Notes under the pieces: generated by a model
Told to the model about the DNA's origin: nothing
The model's input: the letters and a program-made list of their open reading frames with translations, nothing else
Databases searched by the model: none
Position numbers and translations under genes: made by a program
Shown: piece by piece, positions 5,886-12,338 of the stretch
Numbering within the stretch: position 1 is the first letter of the stretch
How the letters are laid out: every line of letters begins with the position of its first letter
Origin: a virus
Strand: one strand, 5' to 3'
DNA length: 42,847 nucleotides
Virus record (IMG/VR): IMGVR_UViG_3300037357_000053
Span: 1 to 42,847 of that record

Positions 5886-6475
5886 ATGGCCGGGTCAAAG
5901 AGGACTTTGAGCGCGGGCGAAAACATCTGGATTATATCAAGCGAGTTTTGGGTCAATACCTCATTTCGGAGGCGCCGTTTAAGGAGGATGTCCAGCACAA
6001 TACCGACCTGATTGTTTTGACGCTCAAACCCTATCGAATCGCGTGCCGAGTGCGCACATACGAATATTTCGAGCGATACCCCAAAGAATTTACGATCCGA
6101 TCTTCACGGCCCAGCGGGGTAGAAACAGAACTACAGAAAATGCTTAGCGGTTGGGGTGATTATATCTTCTACGGATTCGAGAACAAAGATAACTCATCAC
6201 TCTGTGCATGGATTTTGGGTGACCTGGATATTTTCAGGCTGTACGTCAAAAGCTACTCAGAGGATCACGGCGGCAAATTGCCGGGTGTCGAGATTCCAAA
6301 CTTTGACGAATCCTCTAAGTTCCGGGCGTTCCGGCTCGTGAATATCCCGGTCAACTTTCTGTTGGCTCAGAAACAAGCGCCTGTTGTTATGCCAGATATT
6401 GACCTATACCGCAGCCGTAGGTCGGCGAAACCAACACCCAAAACAGAGCCGAGTCTGTTTGAGGTGTCCTCATGA
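5882..6475 (+). CDS. Hypothetical protein coupled to the methyltransferase
   Basis: 197 residues from the ATG at 5882, which overlaps the methyltransferase stop (ATGA) and has an AGGA SD; the longer frame from 5858 is not needed. Residues 30-70 contain D-x14-R-x-R (NTDLIVLTLKPYRIACRVRTYEYF), and 75-95 contain FTIRSSRPSGVETELQK. The D ... (R)xR/E pattern is reminiscent of small restriction-nuclease-like (PD-(D/E)xK) folds, but no full active site can be assigned. Tight coupling suggests it works with the methyltransferase or acts on the same DNA. The C-terminus (KPTPKTEPSLFEV) looks disordered. Confidence 0.65.
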   Translation: MNGRVKEDFERGRKHLDYIKRVLGQYLISEAPFKEDVQHNTDLIVLTLKPYRIACRVRTYEYFERYPKEFTIRSSRPSGVETELQKMLSGWGDYIFYGFENKDNSSLCAWILGDLDIFRLYVKSYSEDHGGKLPGVEIPNFDESSKFRAFRLVNIPVNFLLAQKQAPVVMPDIDLYRSRRSAKPTPKTEPSLFEVSS

Positions 6476-6735
6476 TTTGTCAAATAGGCTCGGTACGGAT
6501 AATCCAGGGCAACAACAGGCACGATTTCGCGGCGGCCATCGAATTAGCCGAGCTATTGCGTGATATGGTGGACGCGGAGTTTATGCCTTTGTCCTCAGCC
6601 GAAGAATTCGTATGTCGTTTCGCGGTGCTCCACGGCATGCGCCACGAGACTGTGTGGCTCGATGAGTCAAACAACCTGGAGGTGCACTGGGATGGCAACC
6701 GGCAGGATGCTACGCAAGTCCTTGAGTCTGTGTAA
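6472..6735 (+). CDS. Hypothetical early protein
   Basis: 87 residues, start ATGA-coupled to the previous gene. It appears to be one alpha/beta domain (AAAIELAELLRDMVDAEF ... HETVWLDESNNLEVHWDG). No motif recognised. Its last 44 nt overlap the start of the replication-initiator-like gene, whose SD lies within it. Confidence 0.6.
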   Translation: MICQIGSVRIIQGNNRHDFAAAIELAELLRDMVDAEFMPLSSAEEFVCRFAVLHGMRHETVWLDESNNLEVHWDGNRQDATQVLESV

Positions 6736-7402
6736 ACAGTGTCGGGGCATTAGTCTGTTCTCTAATTGGCTATTCACTTGGCTAATTCCTCATGCCGATG
6801 ATTTCGGGCGAATGGTCGCGGACCCTGAAATAATACAGGCTCAAGTATTTCCCTTGTTCCGCTCTATCCGACTACTGCCCACCACTGCGCAGGAATCGCC
6901 TATCACGCCGGAACTCATCGCTGAAGGATTGCAAGAACTGCAGGCGGCGAACCTCATAATCCTCTACGGAACTTCAGAAGAATCATATTTGGTTTTCCCA
7001 AAGTGGGAGGTTCACCAGACGGGCCTTCATCGCCGCACAGCGTCACAATTCCCGGAACCTCCCGGAAGTTCCCGGAAGTTCCCGGAAGTTCCCGGCCAAG
7101 AACGCGCGCGTGCGCGGAACGGAACAGAACAGAACATGAACAGAACAGAACAACAACATGCGGAAACTGCTCAACAAAAAGATACCTGGGTGCCACCCGG
7201 TCCAGAAGGGAAGGGAGCTGCTGTTTCTTCTCAGACTGTTCCAGAGGGAAGGGAAGGGAACGGGAAGCGAGAGCCGCCGGACTTCGCTGCACTCGCGGCC
7301 AAAGCCAAGGCCATTGTGCCGGAGGATAAGCCGCCGCCGGAACCCTCGCCACCTAACCCAGTCAAAACCATCGGCGAACTCGCGGAAAGGATGCGGATGT
7401 AA
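6692..7402 (+). CDS. Replication initiator / replisome-organizer-like protein
   Basis: 236 residues from the ATG at 6692, chosen for its GGAGG SD at 9 nt and because family members begin with a short basic stretch like MATGRMLRKSLSLCKQ. Residues 1-100 (LFTWLIPHADDFGRM..DPEIIQAQVFPL..., IAEGLQELQAANLIILY, YLVFPKWEVHQ) match the winged-helix N-terminal domain of phage replisome organizers / DnaD-like initiators. The rest is low-complexity and Pro/Glu/Gln-rich. Such proteins bind an origin and load helicase. The gene contains the tandem repeats at 7051-7152, as lambda O contains its origin. It ends in a TAATG overlap with the next gene. Confidence 0.7.
   Translation: MATGRMLRKSLSLCKQCRGISLFSNWLFTWLIPHADDFGRMVADPEIIQAQVFPLFRSIRLLPTTAQESPITPELIAEGLQELQAANLIILYGTSEESYLVFPKWEVHQTGLHRRTASQFPEPPGSSRKFPEVPGQERARARNGTEQNMNRTEQQHAETAQQKDTWVPPGPEGKGAAVSSQTVPEGREGNGKREPPDFAALAAKAKAIVPEDKPPPEPSPPNPVKTIGELAERMRM
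7051..7152 (+). repeat. Iteron-like tandem repeats, candidate replication origin
   Basis: A 10-bp unit, CCCGGAAGTT (first copy CCCGGAACCT), repeats at 7051, 7061, 7071 and 7081, with a partial unit at 7091. After a GC palindromic stretch (7102-7116), a second cluster of AACAGAAC / GAACAGAAC units runs from about 7117 to 7152. Both lie inside the replication-initiator-like gene. The protein stretch they encode is low-complexity, so selection on the DNA is plausible. Confidence 0.45.
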
Positions 7403-7743
7403 TGCCTGATGTTGTTGAGGTAGTAGAAGAGCTTATTGCTGCTGGAATGGCCGAATACGACGCGGCCAACCTCGTGGATAATTGCGGGGGCCCGGCTTAT
7501 GTCTCGCGCTGGCTACATCACGCGCAAGGGCTCCCCAACGTCCGCAACGTGCCTGCATTCGTGCGCTCGATGTGCAACAAGGGCGCGCCCGTTCCGTCTG
7601 GCTCTGTCGCTGCACAAACGCCGACAGGTTCCCGTGTGCTCAAGCATTACCGCGCTTACCCCTATGCCGTTTGTCCCTGGTGCGGCGCGCTCAAAGGCAA
7701 GAATGGCTGCGAGATGTGCGCCGTGGAGGAGTGGGATGAGTAA
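7402..7743 (+). CDS. Zinc-ribbon-tailed hypothetical protein
   Basis: 113 residues, ATG overlapping the upstream TAA (TAATG). The N-terminus is helical, UBA-like in look (VVEVVEELIAAGMAEYDAANLVDNCG). The C-terminus has CPWC ... CEMC, two CxxC pairs 8 residues apart, a zinc ribbon. The position after a replication initiator suggests an accessory such as a helicase-loader or primase-like helper, but there is no catalytic motif. The stop overlaps the next start. Confidence 0.6.
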   Translation: MPDVVEVVEELIAAGMAEYDAANLVDNCGGPAYVSRWLHHAQGLPNVRNVPAFVRSMCNKGAPVPSGSVAAQTPTGSRVLKHYRAYPYAVCPWCGALKGKNGCEMCAVEEWDE

Positions 7744-7891
7744 CAGTAACACCTGCGCCCGCTGCGGCGCACAACTGCGCAATACAGCCGACATCGCGTG
7801 GACCGAAATACCCATCATGGGTATTTCGGTCCACGCTCTGTCGATGCCTGCGTGCGCCCCCAACGCTCACGCAGGCCGAAATCGTTGCTAA
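7736..7891 (+). CDS. 51-residue zinc-finger-like protein
   Basis: ATG at 7736 with GGAGGAG SD, overlapping the previous gene by 8 nt; stop TAA 7889-7891. It starts MSNSNTCARCGAQL, one CxxC, with further Cys/His near the end (MPACAPNAHAG). Its middle codons (WTEIP ... GISVHA) are encoded by the 39-bp palindrome at 7797-7835. The stop overlaps the stop of the convergent leftward gene (CTAA). It may be a true gene or an ORF created around the palindrome. Confidence 0.45.
   Translation: MSNSNTCARCGAQLRNTADIAWTEIPIMGISVHALSMPACAPNAHAGRNRC
7797..7835. repeat. 39-bp perfect palindrome with 1-nt centre
   Basis: CGTGGACCGAAATACCCAT (7797-7815), central C (7816), then its exact reverse complement (7817-7835). 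The arms are 19 bp. It lies 53 bp before the convergent stops at 7888-7891. No U tract follows on either strand. It could form a cruciform or a very stable RNA hairpin. Confidence 0.85.
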
Positions 7892-8160
7892 TTCGCCGGG
7901 GTGGATAATGCCTCAGCAAATCCAGCCCAATCAACCTCACCCCAATCAACCCAATCAACCTCACCCAAATCCGGATCCTCACCCTCTGCTGATACAAAAT
8001 AGCCGGGCCACCGCGATATTGATCCGTCTGCGGCCAGCACGATTTTCCCCAGCGCAGAATCATCCAAGTCAACCAGATTAGACAAATATACCCACTCGTC
8101 GTCGCCGAACTCGTCGCCGAACTCGCCGTGCACTCTCAAATCCTGCCATCGTGTTTTCAT
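7888..8160 (-). CDS. Small, highly acidic early protein
   Basis: 90 residues from the ATG at 8160 (AGGAG SD). A second good start lies in frame at 8232 (AAGGAG SD) and would add 24 residues and translate through the hairpin at 8176-8191. By eye there are about 21 Asp/Glu against 5 Lys/Arg, with repeated acidic/aromatic units (GEFGDEFGDDEW and GEVDWVDWGEVDWAG). Such composition is typical of DNA-mimic inhibitors (Ocr- or Ugi-like in charge, not in sequence). It is transcribed alone from a perfect sigma70 promoter between the early and late rightward units. The function is inferred only from charge and context. Confidence 0.6.
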   Translation of the reverse strand: MKTRWQDLRVHGEFGDEFGDDEWVYLSNLVDLDDSALGKIVLAADGSISRWPGYFVSAEGEDPDLGEVDWVDWGEVDWAGFAEALSTPAN

Positions 8161-8175
8161 TTCGATTCTCCTCTC

Positions 8176-8191
8176 GCCGGGTTGACCGGCT
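8176..8191 (-). promoter_or_regulatory. GCCGG/CCGGC hairpin, second exact copy
   Basis: GCCGGGTTGACCGGCT, identical to 4499-4514. It sits 15 nt upstream of the ATG at 8160, overlapping the approach to its SD and downstream of the alternative start at 8232. It may decide which start is used. Confidence 0.6.
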
Positions 8192-8281
8192 TCATTTCTC
8201 CACATTCGATTGTCGGTAGTTGTCGTTTCCATATTCGTCTCCTTCTGCTATTGTCGGCTTGTGTCCTAATCAACTATACCC

Positions 8282-8310
8282 ATTATATCCCAGGTTTACT
8301 TACGTGTCAA
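8282..8310 (-). promoter_or_regulatory. Consensus sigma70 leftward early promoter (copy 2)
   Basis: Read leftward: TTGACA (8305-8310), 17-bp spacer, TATAAT (8282-8287). It shares the 31-bp block 8259-8289 with copy 1 (4531-4561). Confidence 0.9.
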
Positions 8311-8371
8311 GGGGTATTTTGCAAATAATCCAAGTTTTTTTTCGAGCACACCCGCAGCGCCGAAAACGCAG

Positions 8372-8396
8372 TTGACAAGAGGGGGATAAAATCCCC
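8372..8396. promoter_or_regulatory. TTGACA box plus GGGGAT/ATCCCC inverted repeat
   Basis: TTGACA at 8372-8377 has no acceptable -10 at normal spacing. Just after it, GGGGAT (8382-8387), AAA and ATCCCC (8391-8396) form a perfect inverted repeat. It lies between the divergent promoters of the acidic gene and the terminase operon. It could be an operator; a second GC hairpin (GCGGC ... GCCGC, 8400-8413) follows. Confidence 0.35.
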
Positions 8397-8439
8397 AAGC
8401 GGCGCGGGCCGCAACCGCCAGCCGCGATGCGCCCGCCCC

Positions 8440-8468
8440 TTGACAAACGGCAGGATTCGGGGTAAATT
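8440..8468 (+). promoter_or_regulatory. Rightward promoter before the terminase genes
   Basis: TTGACA (8440-8445), a 17-bp spacer, then TAAATT (8463-8468). A predicted start near 8474-8476 puts an AGGAGG (8475-8480) at the very 5-prime end of the RNA, 29 nt before the first gene. This is the only clear promoter found before the structural block. Confidence 0.65.
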
Positions 8469-8509
8469 GATTGCAGGAGGTAGGTTGCTGACAGCCTAGA
8501 TAACAGCCG

Positions 8510-8845
8510 ATGGCGGGTTATAATTTCCCATTAACAAGCGAGCAAGCATCAAGAGCGAGTAAGTTGCGCAAAAACCGGCGCGGCGGACCAACGCCCGACG
8601 CGTTCCGGGCTCTCTGTCGATCATATTGCGAGGCAGGCACCGAGGTATTGGCCGAGATCGCGGGCAACCCGAAAGCTAGCGAGCAAGCGCGCATCGCCGC
8701 CATAAAAGTGTTGGCCGATCGGGGTTACGGCCAAGCCTCGCAGGACATAACATCCGGCGGCGAGAAAATAGACACGCGGTCAGCCGTTATCCTCATGCCG
8801 ATTGCGGCGGTTGCGCTGCCTGCACTGCCTGCACCAAAGGAGTAA
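8510..8845 (+). CDS. Terminase small subunit-like protein
   Basis: 111 residues. The N-terminus is basic (SRASKLRKNRRGGPTPDAFRALCRSYCEAGTEVLAEIA); residues 45-75 contain SEQARIAAIKVLADRGYGQ. This pattern is typical of small phage packaging proteins placed before the large terminase, with a basic head and a helical repeat that ends in ADRGYG. It would recognise the packaging site and load the large subunit. The ATG lacks a nearby SD; an AGGAGG lies 29 nt upstream, and an in-frame TAA blocks any earlier start. The large subunit starts 3 nt downstream. Confidence 0.65.
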   Translation: MAGYNFPLTSEQASRASKLRKNRRGGPTPDAFRALCRSYCEAGTEVLAEIAGNPKASEQARIAAIKVLADRGYGQASQDITSGGEKIDTRSAVILMPIAAVALPALPAPKE

Positions 8846-8847
8846 CA

Positions 8848-10434
8848 ATGCTGGCTCCGTGCCCTAAATGCTCCGAAATCATCGACCAACAACCGGGTGA
8901 GTTCGATTGCCCGGTGTGCGGGTTCCCCAGTTTCGTCATTGCTCCCCAGCCCGGTCCCCAAACCCAATTCCTGCAAACCGCTGGCGTGGACATCGTGGGC
9001 TATGGCGGCGCTGCGGGCGGTGGTAAATCGTTTGGCCTGTTGCTGGAGTGTTTGCGTCACTCAGATAACCCTAGATTCGGGGCTGTGATATTCCGCCGGA
9101 CGTGTCCTCAGATCACCAATGAGGGCGGTTTGTGGGATGAGTCGCGTGAGCTTTACAGCCACATAGCGGGGGCAATATCGCGGGCGGGCGATATGATGTG
9201 GGAGTTTGCGAGTGGGGCGCGGGTACGGTTCCACCATTTGCAGCACGAGGATAGCGTATACGATCACCAGGGTAGCCAGATTGCGCTACTCGCGTTCGAT
9301 GAGGCAACCCATTTCACCGAGTTCCAGTTTCGTTACATGCTCAGCCGCAACCGTTCCGTGTGTGGCGTGACCCCCTATGTGCGGATGACATTCAACCCGG
9401 ATGCGGGGTCGTGGGTCAAGGTGTTGTTCGCGCCCTGGGTAGACAAGGCGTTTCCCAACCCTGCCGAGCCTGGTGATGTCCGCTGGGTGACGTGGGTCAA
9501 CGGTGCGGTCACGTGGGTGGACCCCGACAAGCCGGTGCTGGGCGGCGACACCCCGAAGTCGATCACATTCATATCCTCGCGGGTTTACGACAACCAGATT
9601 TTGACGGACGCTGACCCCGGATACCTGGCAAACCTCATGTCACTACCGCCGGTGGAGCGCAGGCGACTCCTCGATGGCGATTGGGATATACTCACCGATA
9701 GATTTTTCGAGATGTGGCAATCGCGCCGGGCGGATGGTTCGCCGTGGCACGTAGCTCCTGTCACGAGCGTCGCCCTCAATAATAAGTTCTACCTCGGCAT
9801 TGACTATGGCTACGCGGCCCCGTGGTCGGCTCATTTGGTGGGGTTTGACTATGATGGGCGGTGCACGGTCTGGCGGGAGTGTTACGGTGAGGGCAAGCTC
9901 GCGTCCGAGCAGATAACCGATCTGGTGGCGATGCTGCGGGCAAACGGCGTGCCGGAGGGCGTGACGGCCTACACGGGACACGATTGCTTCGCCGCTCAAC
10001 GCGGGGCTCAGGGTCGGATGGAGCCGATAGTTGACATCTACCGCCGGACGTGCAAGGAGATGGGTTATAAGATCAGCTTCGTGGAGAGTGGCCGGGACCC
10101 GGTGACCCGTGCTAGTCGATGGCGGGAGTATCTGTCGGGTGTGTCGCCGTGCGAGGGCTGGCCGGATGGCAGGCCGGATATTCAGATCGACGCCTCGTGC
10201 AAGGATTTGATTCGTACGCTACCGCTGCTGACAAACGACAAGCACAAGCCGGAACAGGTGGACACGACGCAAGAGGATCACGCATTCGACGACGTTGGGA
10301 ACGTGCTTACGAGCAGGCCTAGGGCTGCGACGCGTCCCGTGACCACCGTTCCGTTCAATCCGCGCGACGTGTTCGCGCTGGACAAGGCAGCGGCGCAGAA
10401 ACCAAAATACGATGAGTTCGGACTGCCGATATAG
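8848..10434 (+). CDS. terL: Terminase large subunit
   Basis: 528 residues, AAAGGAG SD. Residues 5-24 are a fused zinc ribbon (C5-x2-C8 and C21-x2-C24), unusual for this family. Walker A is GGAAGGGKS (53-61, K60) and Walker B is LLAFDEATHF (D151, E152). The RNase H-like nuclease begins at about 315 (LGIDYGYAAPWSAHLVGF, D319 as first metal ligand). The protein is the packaging motor: ATP-driven translocation into the prohead plus genome cutting. The length fits the family. It lies between the small subunit and the sigma-region-4-like gene. Confidence 0.93.
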   Translation: MLAPCPKCSEIIDQQPGEFDCPVCGFPSFVIAPQPGPQTQFLQTAGVDIVGYGGAAGGGKSFGLLLECLRHSDNPRFGAVIFRRTCPQITNEGGLWDESRELYSHIAGAISRAGDMMWEFASGARVRFHHLQHEDSVYDHQGSQIALLAFDEATHFTEFQFRYMLSRNRSVCGVTPYVRMTFNPDAGSWVKVLFAPWVDKAFPNPAEPGDVRWVTWVNGAVTWVDPDKPVLGGDTPKSITFISSRVYDNQILTDADPGYLANLMSLPPVERRRLLDGDWDILTDRFFEMWQSRRADGSPWHVAPVTSVALNNKFYLGIDYGYAAPWSAHLVGFDYDGRCTVWRECYGEGKLASEQITDLVAMLRANGVPEGVTAYTGHDCFAAQRGAQGRMEPIVDIYRRTCKEMGYKISFVESGRDPVTRASRWREYLSGVSPCEGWPDGRPDIQIDASCKDLIRTLPLLTNDKHKPEQVDTTQEDHAFDDVGNVLTSRPRAATRPVTTVPFNPRDVFALDKAAAQKPKYDEFGLPI

Positions 10435-10448
10435 GGGGGGGGCAAGGG

Positions 10449-10874
10449 ATGGCACTACTCGACCCGCAGGAGCTGATAGCTGACAGACTGCTGAGGCAGG
10501 CGCGTGCGGCGACTGACCCGGTGTATCCCGCGCACCCCGAGCCGACGTTCTACCGCCGTATCCGGCGCCACGAGATGCTGTGCGGACTGGATGTGGGGCG
10601 GGTGGAGTTTGTCGCGCACTACCGGCCTGTCGATCTTACGCTGATTTCGCGGCGTGCAGGACTGACGGGGCGGCAACGCGAGATACTCAACTATCGCAGG
10701 ATGGGGTATAGCTACCGGGACATCGCGCGTCAATGCTGCGTAAGTTACAAGACTGTTTACCGCGATATGAGGGATATGATCCCAAAACTCTGCGCGAACA
10801 GATGCGATGACCTCGTGGAGTTGCTCTGCAGCGTGTTCGGTCGCTCGGCTGTCTACGACGCGCTGGGGTTGTGA
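10449..10874 (+). CDS. Sigma-70 region 4-like HTH protein
   Basis: 141 residues, start 14 nt after terL. Residues 72-107 (LTGRQREILNYRRMGYSYRDIARQCCVSYKTVYRDM) are a classic sigma region 4 / LuxR-type HTH: L-x-x-R-Q-R-E-I-L, then G-x-S-x-x-D-I-A and a recognition helix VSYKTVYR. The N-terminal 70 residues are basic and of unknown fold, and no region 2 is present. It may bind a -35 element or act as a late activator. A separate region 2-like protein is encoded at 22898, so the two could form a split sigma factor. Confidence 0.75.
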   Translation: MALLDPQELIADRLLRQARAATDPVYPAHPEPTFYRRIRRHEMLCGLDVGRVEFVAHYRPVDLTLISRRAGLTGRQREILNYRRMGYSYRDIARQCCVSYKTVYRDMRDMIPKLCANRCDDLVELLCSVFGRSAVYDALGL

Positions 10875-10877
10875 AAT

Positions 10878-11201
10878 ATGGCGACAAACTACCAAATAAT
10901 CGAACTGTCAGACGAGTACGTTGCACGCCTCAAGAACTACTACTCTCCTAGTTCTATGGTACACGCGGGTGTGCATTGGTTATGTGATAAGGTTCAGTAT
11001 CACGGTATTGCCAACGCGGGTATTGATTGCCGTGGTAAGATTTACAAATGGAGTTATGATTATATTAGAGCAGGTGTAAAACTCACCAATTCAGGGTTCA
11101 AGTGTGAGAGACATGCAAAGGAGTGGATGGCATCTCGGCACGAATGTCCATCAAAGCCCTCTCGCTACAAACGCAAGCCCCGTGAGTTTGTGGTTTGGTG
11201 A
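10878..11201 (+). CDS. Hypothetical basic protein
   Basis: 107 residues, starting 3 nt after the sigma-like gene. It has a mixed alpha/beta look (YQIIELSDEYVARLKNYYSPSSMVHAGVHWLCDKVQYHG), four or five Cys/His residues spread through it, and a basic Lys/Arg/Pro C-terminus (KPSRYKRKPREF). The DNA here looks more AT-rich than in the terminase gene. No family recognised. Confidence 0.6.
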   Translation: MATNYQIIELSDEYVARLKNYYSPSSMVHAGVHWLCDKVQYHGIANAGIDCRGKIYKWSYDYIRAGVKLTNSGFKCERHAKEWMASRHECPSKPSRYKRKPREFVVW

Positions 11202-11272
11202 GCGTGAATGTCCGCTTTTGGCCGCGAACTGTCCGAATGAGTGTTAGTGCAATTTTTCTGGAGGTAATTCTG

Positions 11273-11380
11273 ATGGCATGGTCGACTAAGAAAAAGACGA
11301 TGATACCCGGTATGGTGGACCCGATGGCGAAGTCGAAGGCGCTGAAGAAGCCGAAGAAAACCAAACGTCTGAAGAAGTAG
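11273..11380 (+). CDS. 35-residue lysine-rich peptide
   Basis: ATG at 11273 with a perfect GGAGG SD at 8 nt; the longer in-frame ORF from 11195 lacks one. The sequence starts MAWSTKKKTMIPGM and ends in a Lys-rich run (KKPKKTKRLKK). It may bind nucleic acid or be a small head-associated peptide. It is followed by the terminator-like structure at 11404-11472. Confidence 0.55.
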   Translation: MAWSTKKKTMIPGMVDPMAKSKALKKPKKTKRLKK

Positions 11381-11403
11381 TCCCGCGCCTCTGGGCGGCG
11401 CTT

Positions 11404-11472
11404 GTCGAGTAGCCCGGCGTTTCTCCTTCCTTTCGTGCTTGGGGCGCTGTTTTACTCGACGCCCCACTTTTT
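11404..11472 (+). terminator. Terminator-like hairpin with competing stem
   Basis: GGGGCG (11441-11446) and CGCCCC (11460-11465) form a hairpin followed by ACTTTTT, resembling an intrinsic terminator. An alternative 8-bp pair, GTCGAGTA (11404-11411) with TACTCGAC (11453-11460), shares base 11460 and straddles the first hairpin, so the two folds compete. The next SD starts 2 nt after the U run. Confidence 0.5.
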
Positions 11473-11486
11473 CAAGAGGTGATGAT

Positions 11487-11675
11487 ATGCCGTTAAAACC
11501 AGGCAAGAGCAAACGCGTTGTGAGTTCCAACATCTCGGAGTTCCACAAGGGCAAGACGTTCGCGCACACGGCGGCGAAGTTCGGCAAAGCGAAGGCAAAC
11601 GCCCAGGCAATAGCCGTGGCACTTGAGACTGCACGGAAGTCCAGGAAGAAAGCGAAATTGGCGGTTCTGCAATGA
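11487..11675 (+). CDS. Small basic protein, DUF6496-like
   Basis: 62 residues from the ATG at 11487 (GAGGTGA SD); the longer frame from 11439 would translate through the terminator-like hairpin. MPLKPGKSKRVVSSNISEF ... AKANAQAIAVALETARKSRKK resembles a widespread small phage family whose members read as K-x-G-K-S-x-K-x-I-S-x-N-I ... Q-A-x-A-I-A-L-x-x-A-x-K. Role unknown; often found near head genes. The next gene overlaps its stop (ATGA). Confidence 0.65.
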   Translation: MPLKPGKSKRVVSSNISEFHKGKTFAHTAAKFGKAKANAQAIAVALETARKSRKKAKLAVLQ

Positions 11676-11917
11676 ATAGTCTCGGCCGCGTGATAATCGA
11701 AGATCAGGGCAAGGCCGTTCAGGTCCGGTTTGAACGTCTGCAAGGCCGTTGGTGGCGTCGGTGGGTGACTACTCGCGTATTGGGTTTGTTCCCCACGTTG
11801 CCGCAGGCGTGTAAGGCCGTGACTGATTTATCGTGGCAGGCAACTCCTCACACGAGTATGCCGAGGCAGCAGAGGCGGGCAAAGGCGCGGGAAGCGGCGA
11901 AGGTGATGGTCAAATGA
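11672..11917 (+). CDS. Hypothetical basic protein
   Basis: 81 residues, ATGA-coupled to the previous gene. A beta-like N-terminus (SLGRVIIEDQGKAVQVRFERLQGRWWRRW) is followed by a basic tail (PRQQRRAKAREAAKVMVK). No family recognised. Coupling on both sides supports it as real. Confidence 0.55.
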   Translation: MNSLGRVIIEDQGKAVQVRFERLQGRWWRRWVTTRVLGLFPTLPQACKAVTDLSWQATPHTSMPRQQRRAKAREAAKVMVK

Positions 11918-12108
11918 CAACCCCCCTCGTTGAAGAAAAGATCGGCCTTGTGCGTTCATCTTGCTGTAACGCAGCGATGTGGTCACTGATTTACCTGGTT
12001 GGTGGGAATAAGTATGCTCTGATGTGCCCGAACTGTAAGCGGATAGCCCAGCACATCGAGGTCACGGGGCCGGATATGTTCACTCAGATGGAGGAGCGCG
12101 AGCAATGA
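11914..12108 (+). CDS. Zinc-ribbon protein
   Basis: 64 residues from the ATG at 11914, overlapping the previous stop (ATGA), with an AAGGTGA SD. It contains CC (residues 18-19) and CPNC about 20 residues later, separated by hydrophobic strands (AMWSLIYLVGGNKYALM): a single zinc ribbon. The tail is acidic. Possibly an RNA- or protein-binding helper; function unknown. Confidence 0.6.
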   Translation: MTTPLVEEKIGLVRSSCCNAAMWSLIYLVGGNKYALMCPNCKRIAQHIEVTGPDMFTQMEEREQ

Positions 12109-12293
12109 GTTGCACTACACGTAAGAAAAAGAGCCTGACCCGCAAAGGCATACGAATAGCCAACAAGTTCATTCATTGGTTTTGTAATACCCACCGAATG
12201 CGTGAACCTGCCAGAATTGAGGATGTCGAGAAGTTCGAGCGTATTTATGCTCTTGGAGATTCGATATCGCCTCCACTGAGGTTCACGCAATAA
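12105..12293 (+). CDS. Hypothetical small basic protein
   Basis: 62 residues, ATGA-coupled. The N-terminal half is strongly basic (SCTTRKKKSLTRKGIRIANKF); the rest is mixed (FCNTHRMREPARIEDVEKFERIYALG). It is the last of five coupled small genes between terL and the portal. No family recognised. Confidence 0.5.
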   Translation: MSCTTRKKKSLTRKGIRIANKFIHWFCNTHRMREPARIEDVEKFERIYALGDSISPPLRFTQ

Positions 12294-12295
12294 AC

Positions 12296-12320
12296 TACCC
12301 CGCCGCAAGCTGACGGGGTA
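12296..12320 (+). repeat. Intergenic hairpin TACCCCG/CGGGGTA
   Basis: 7-bp perfect arms (12296-12302 and 12314-12320) with an 11-nt loop, 2 nt after a stop codon. No U run follows. It separates the coupled small-gene block from the next gene. Confidence 0.5.
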
Positions 12321-12338
12321 TCCAGCCGCAGGACTATA

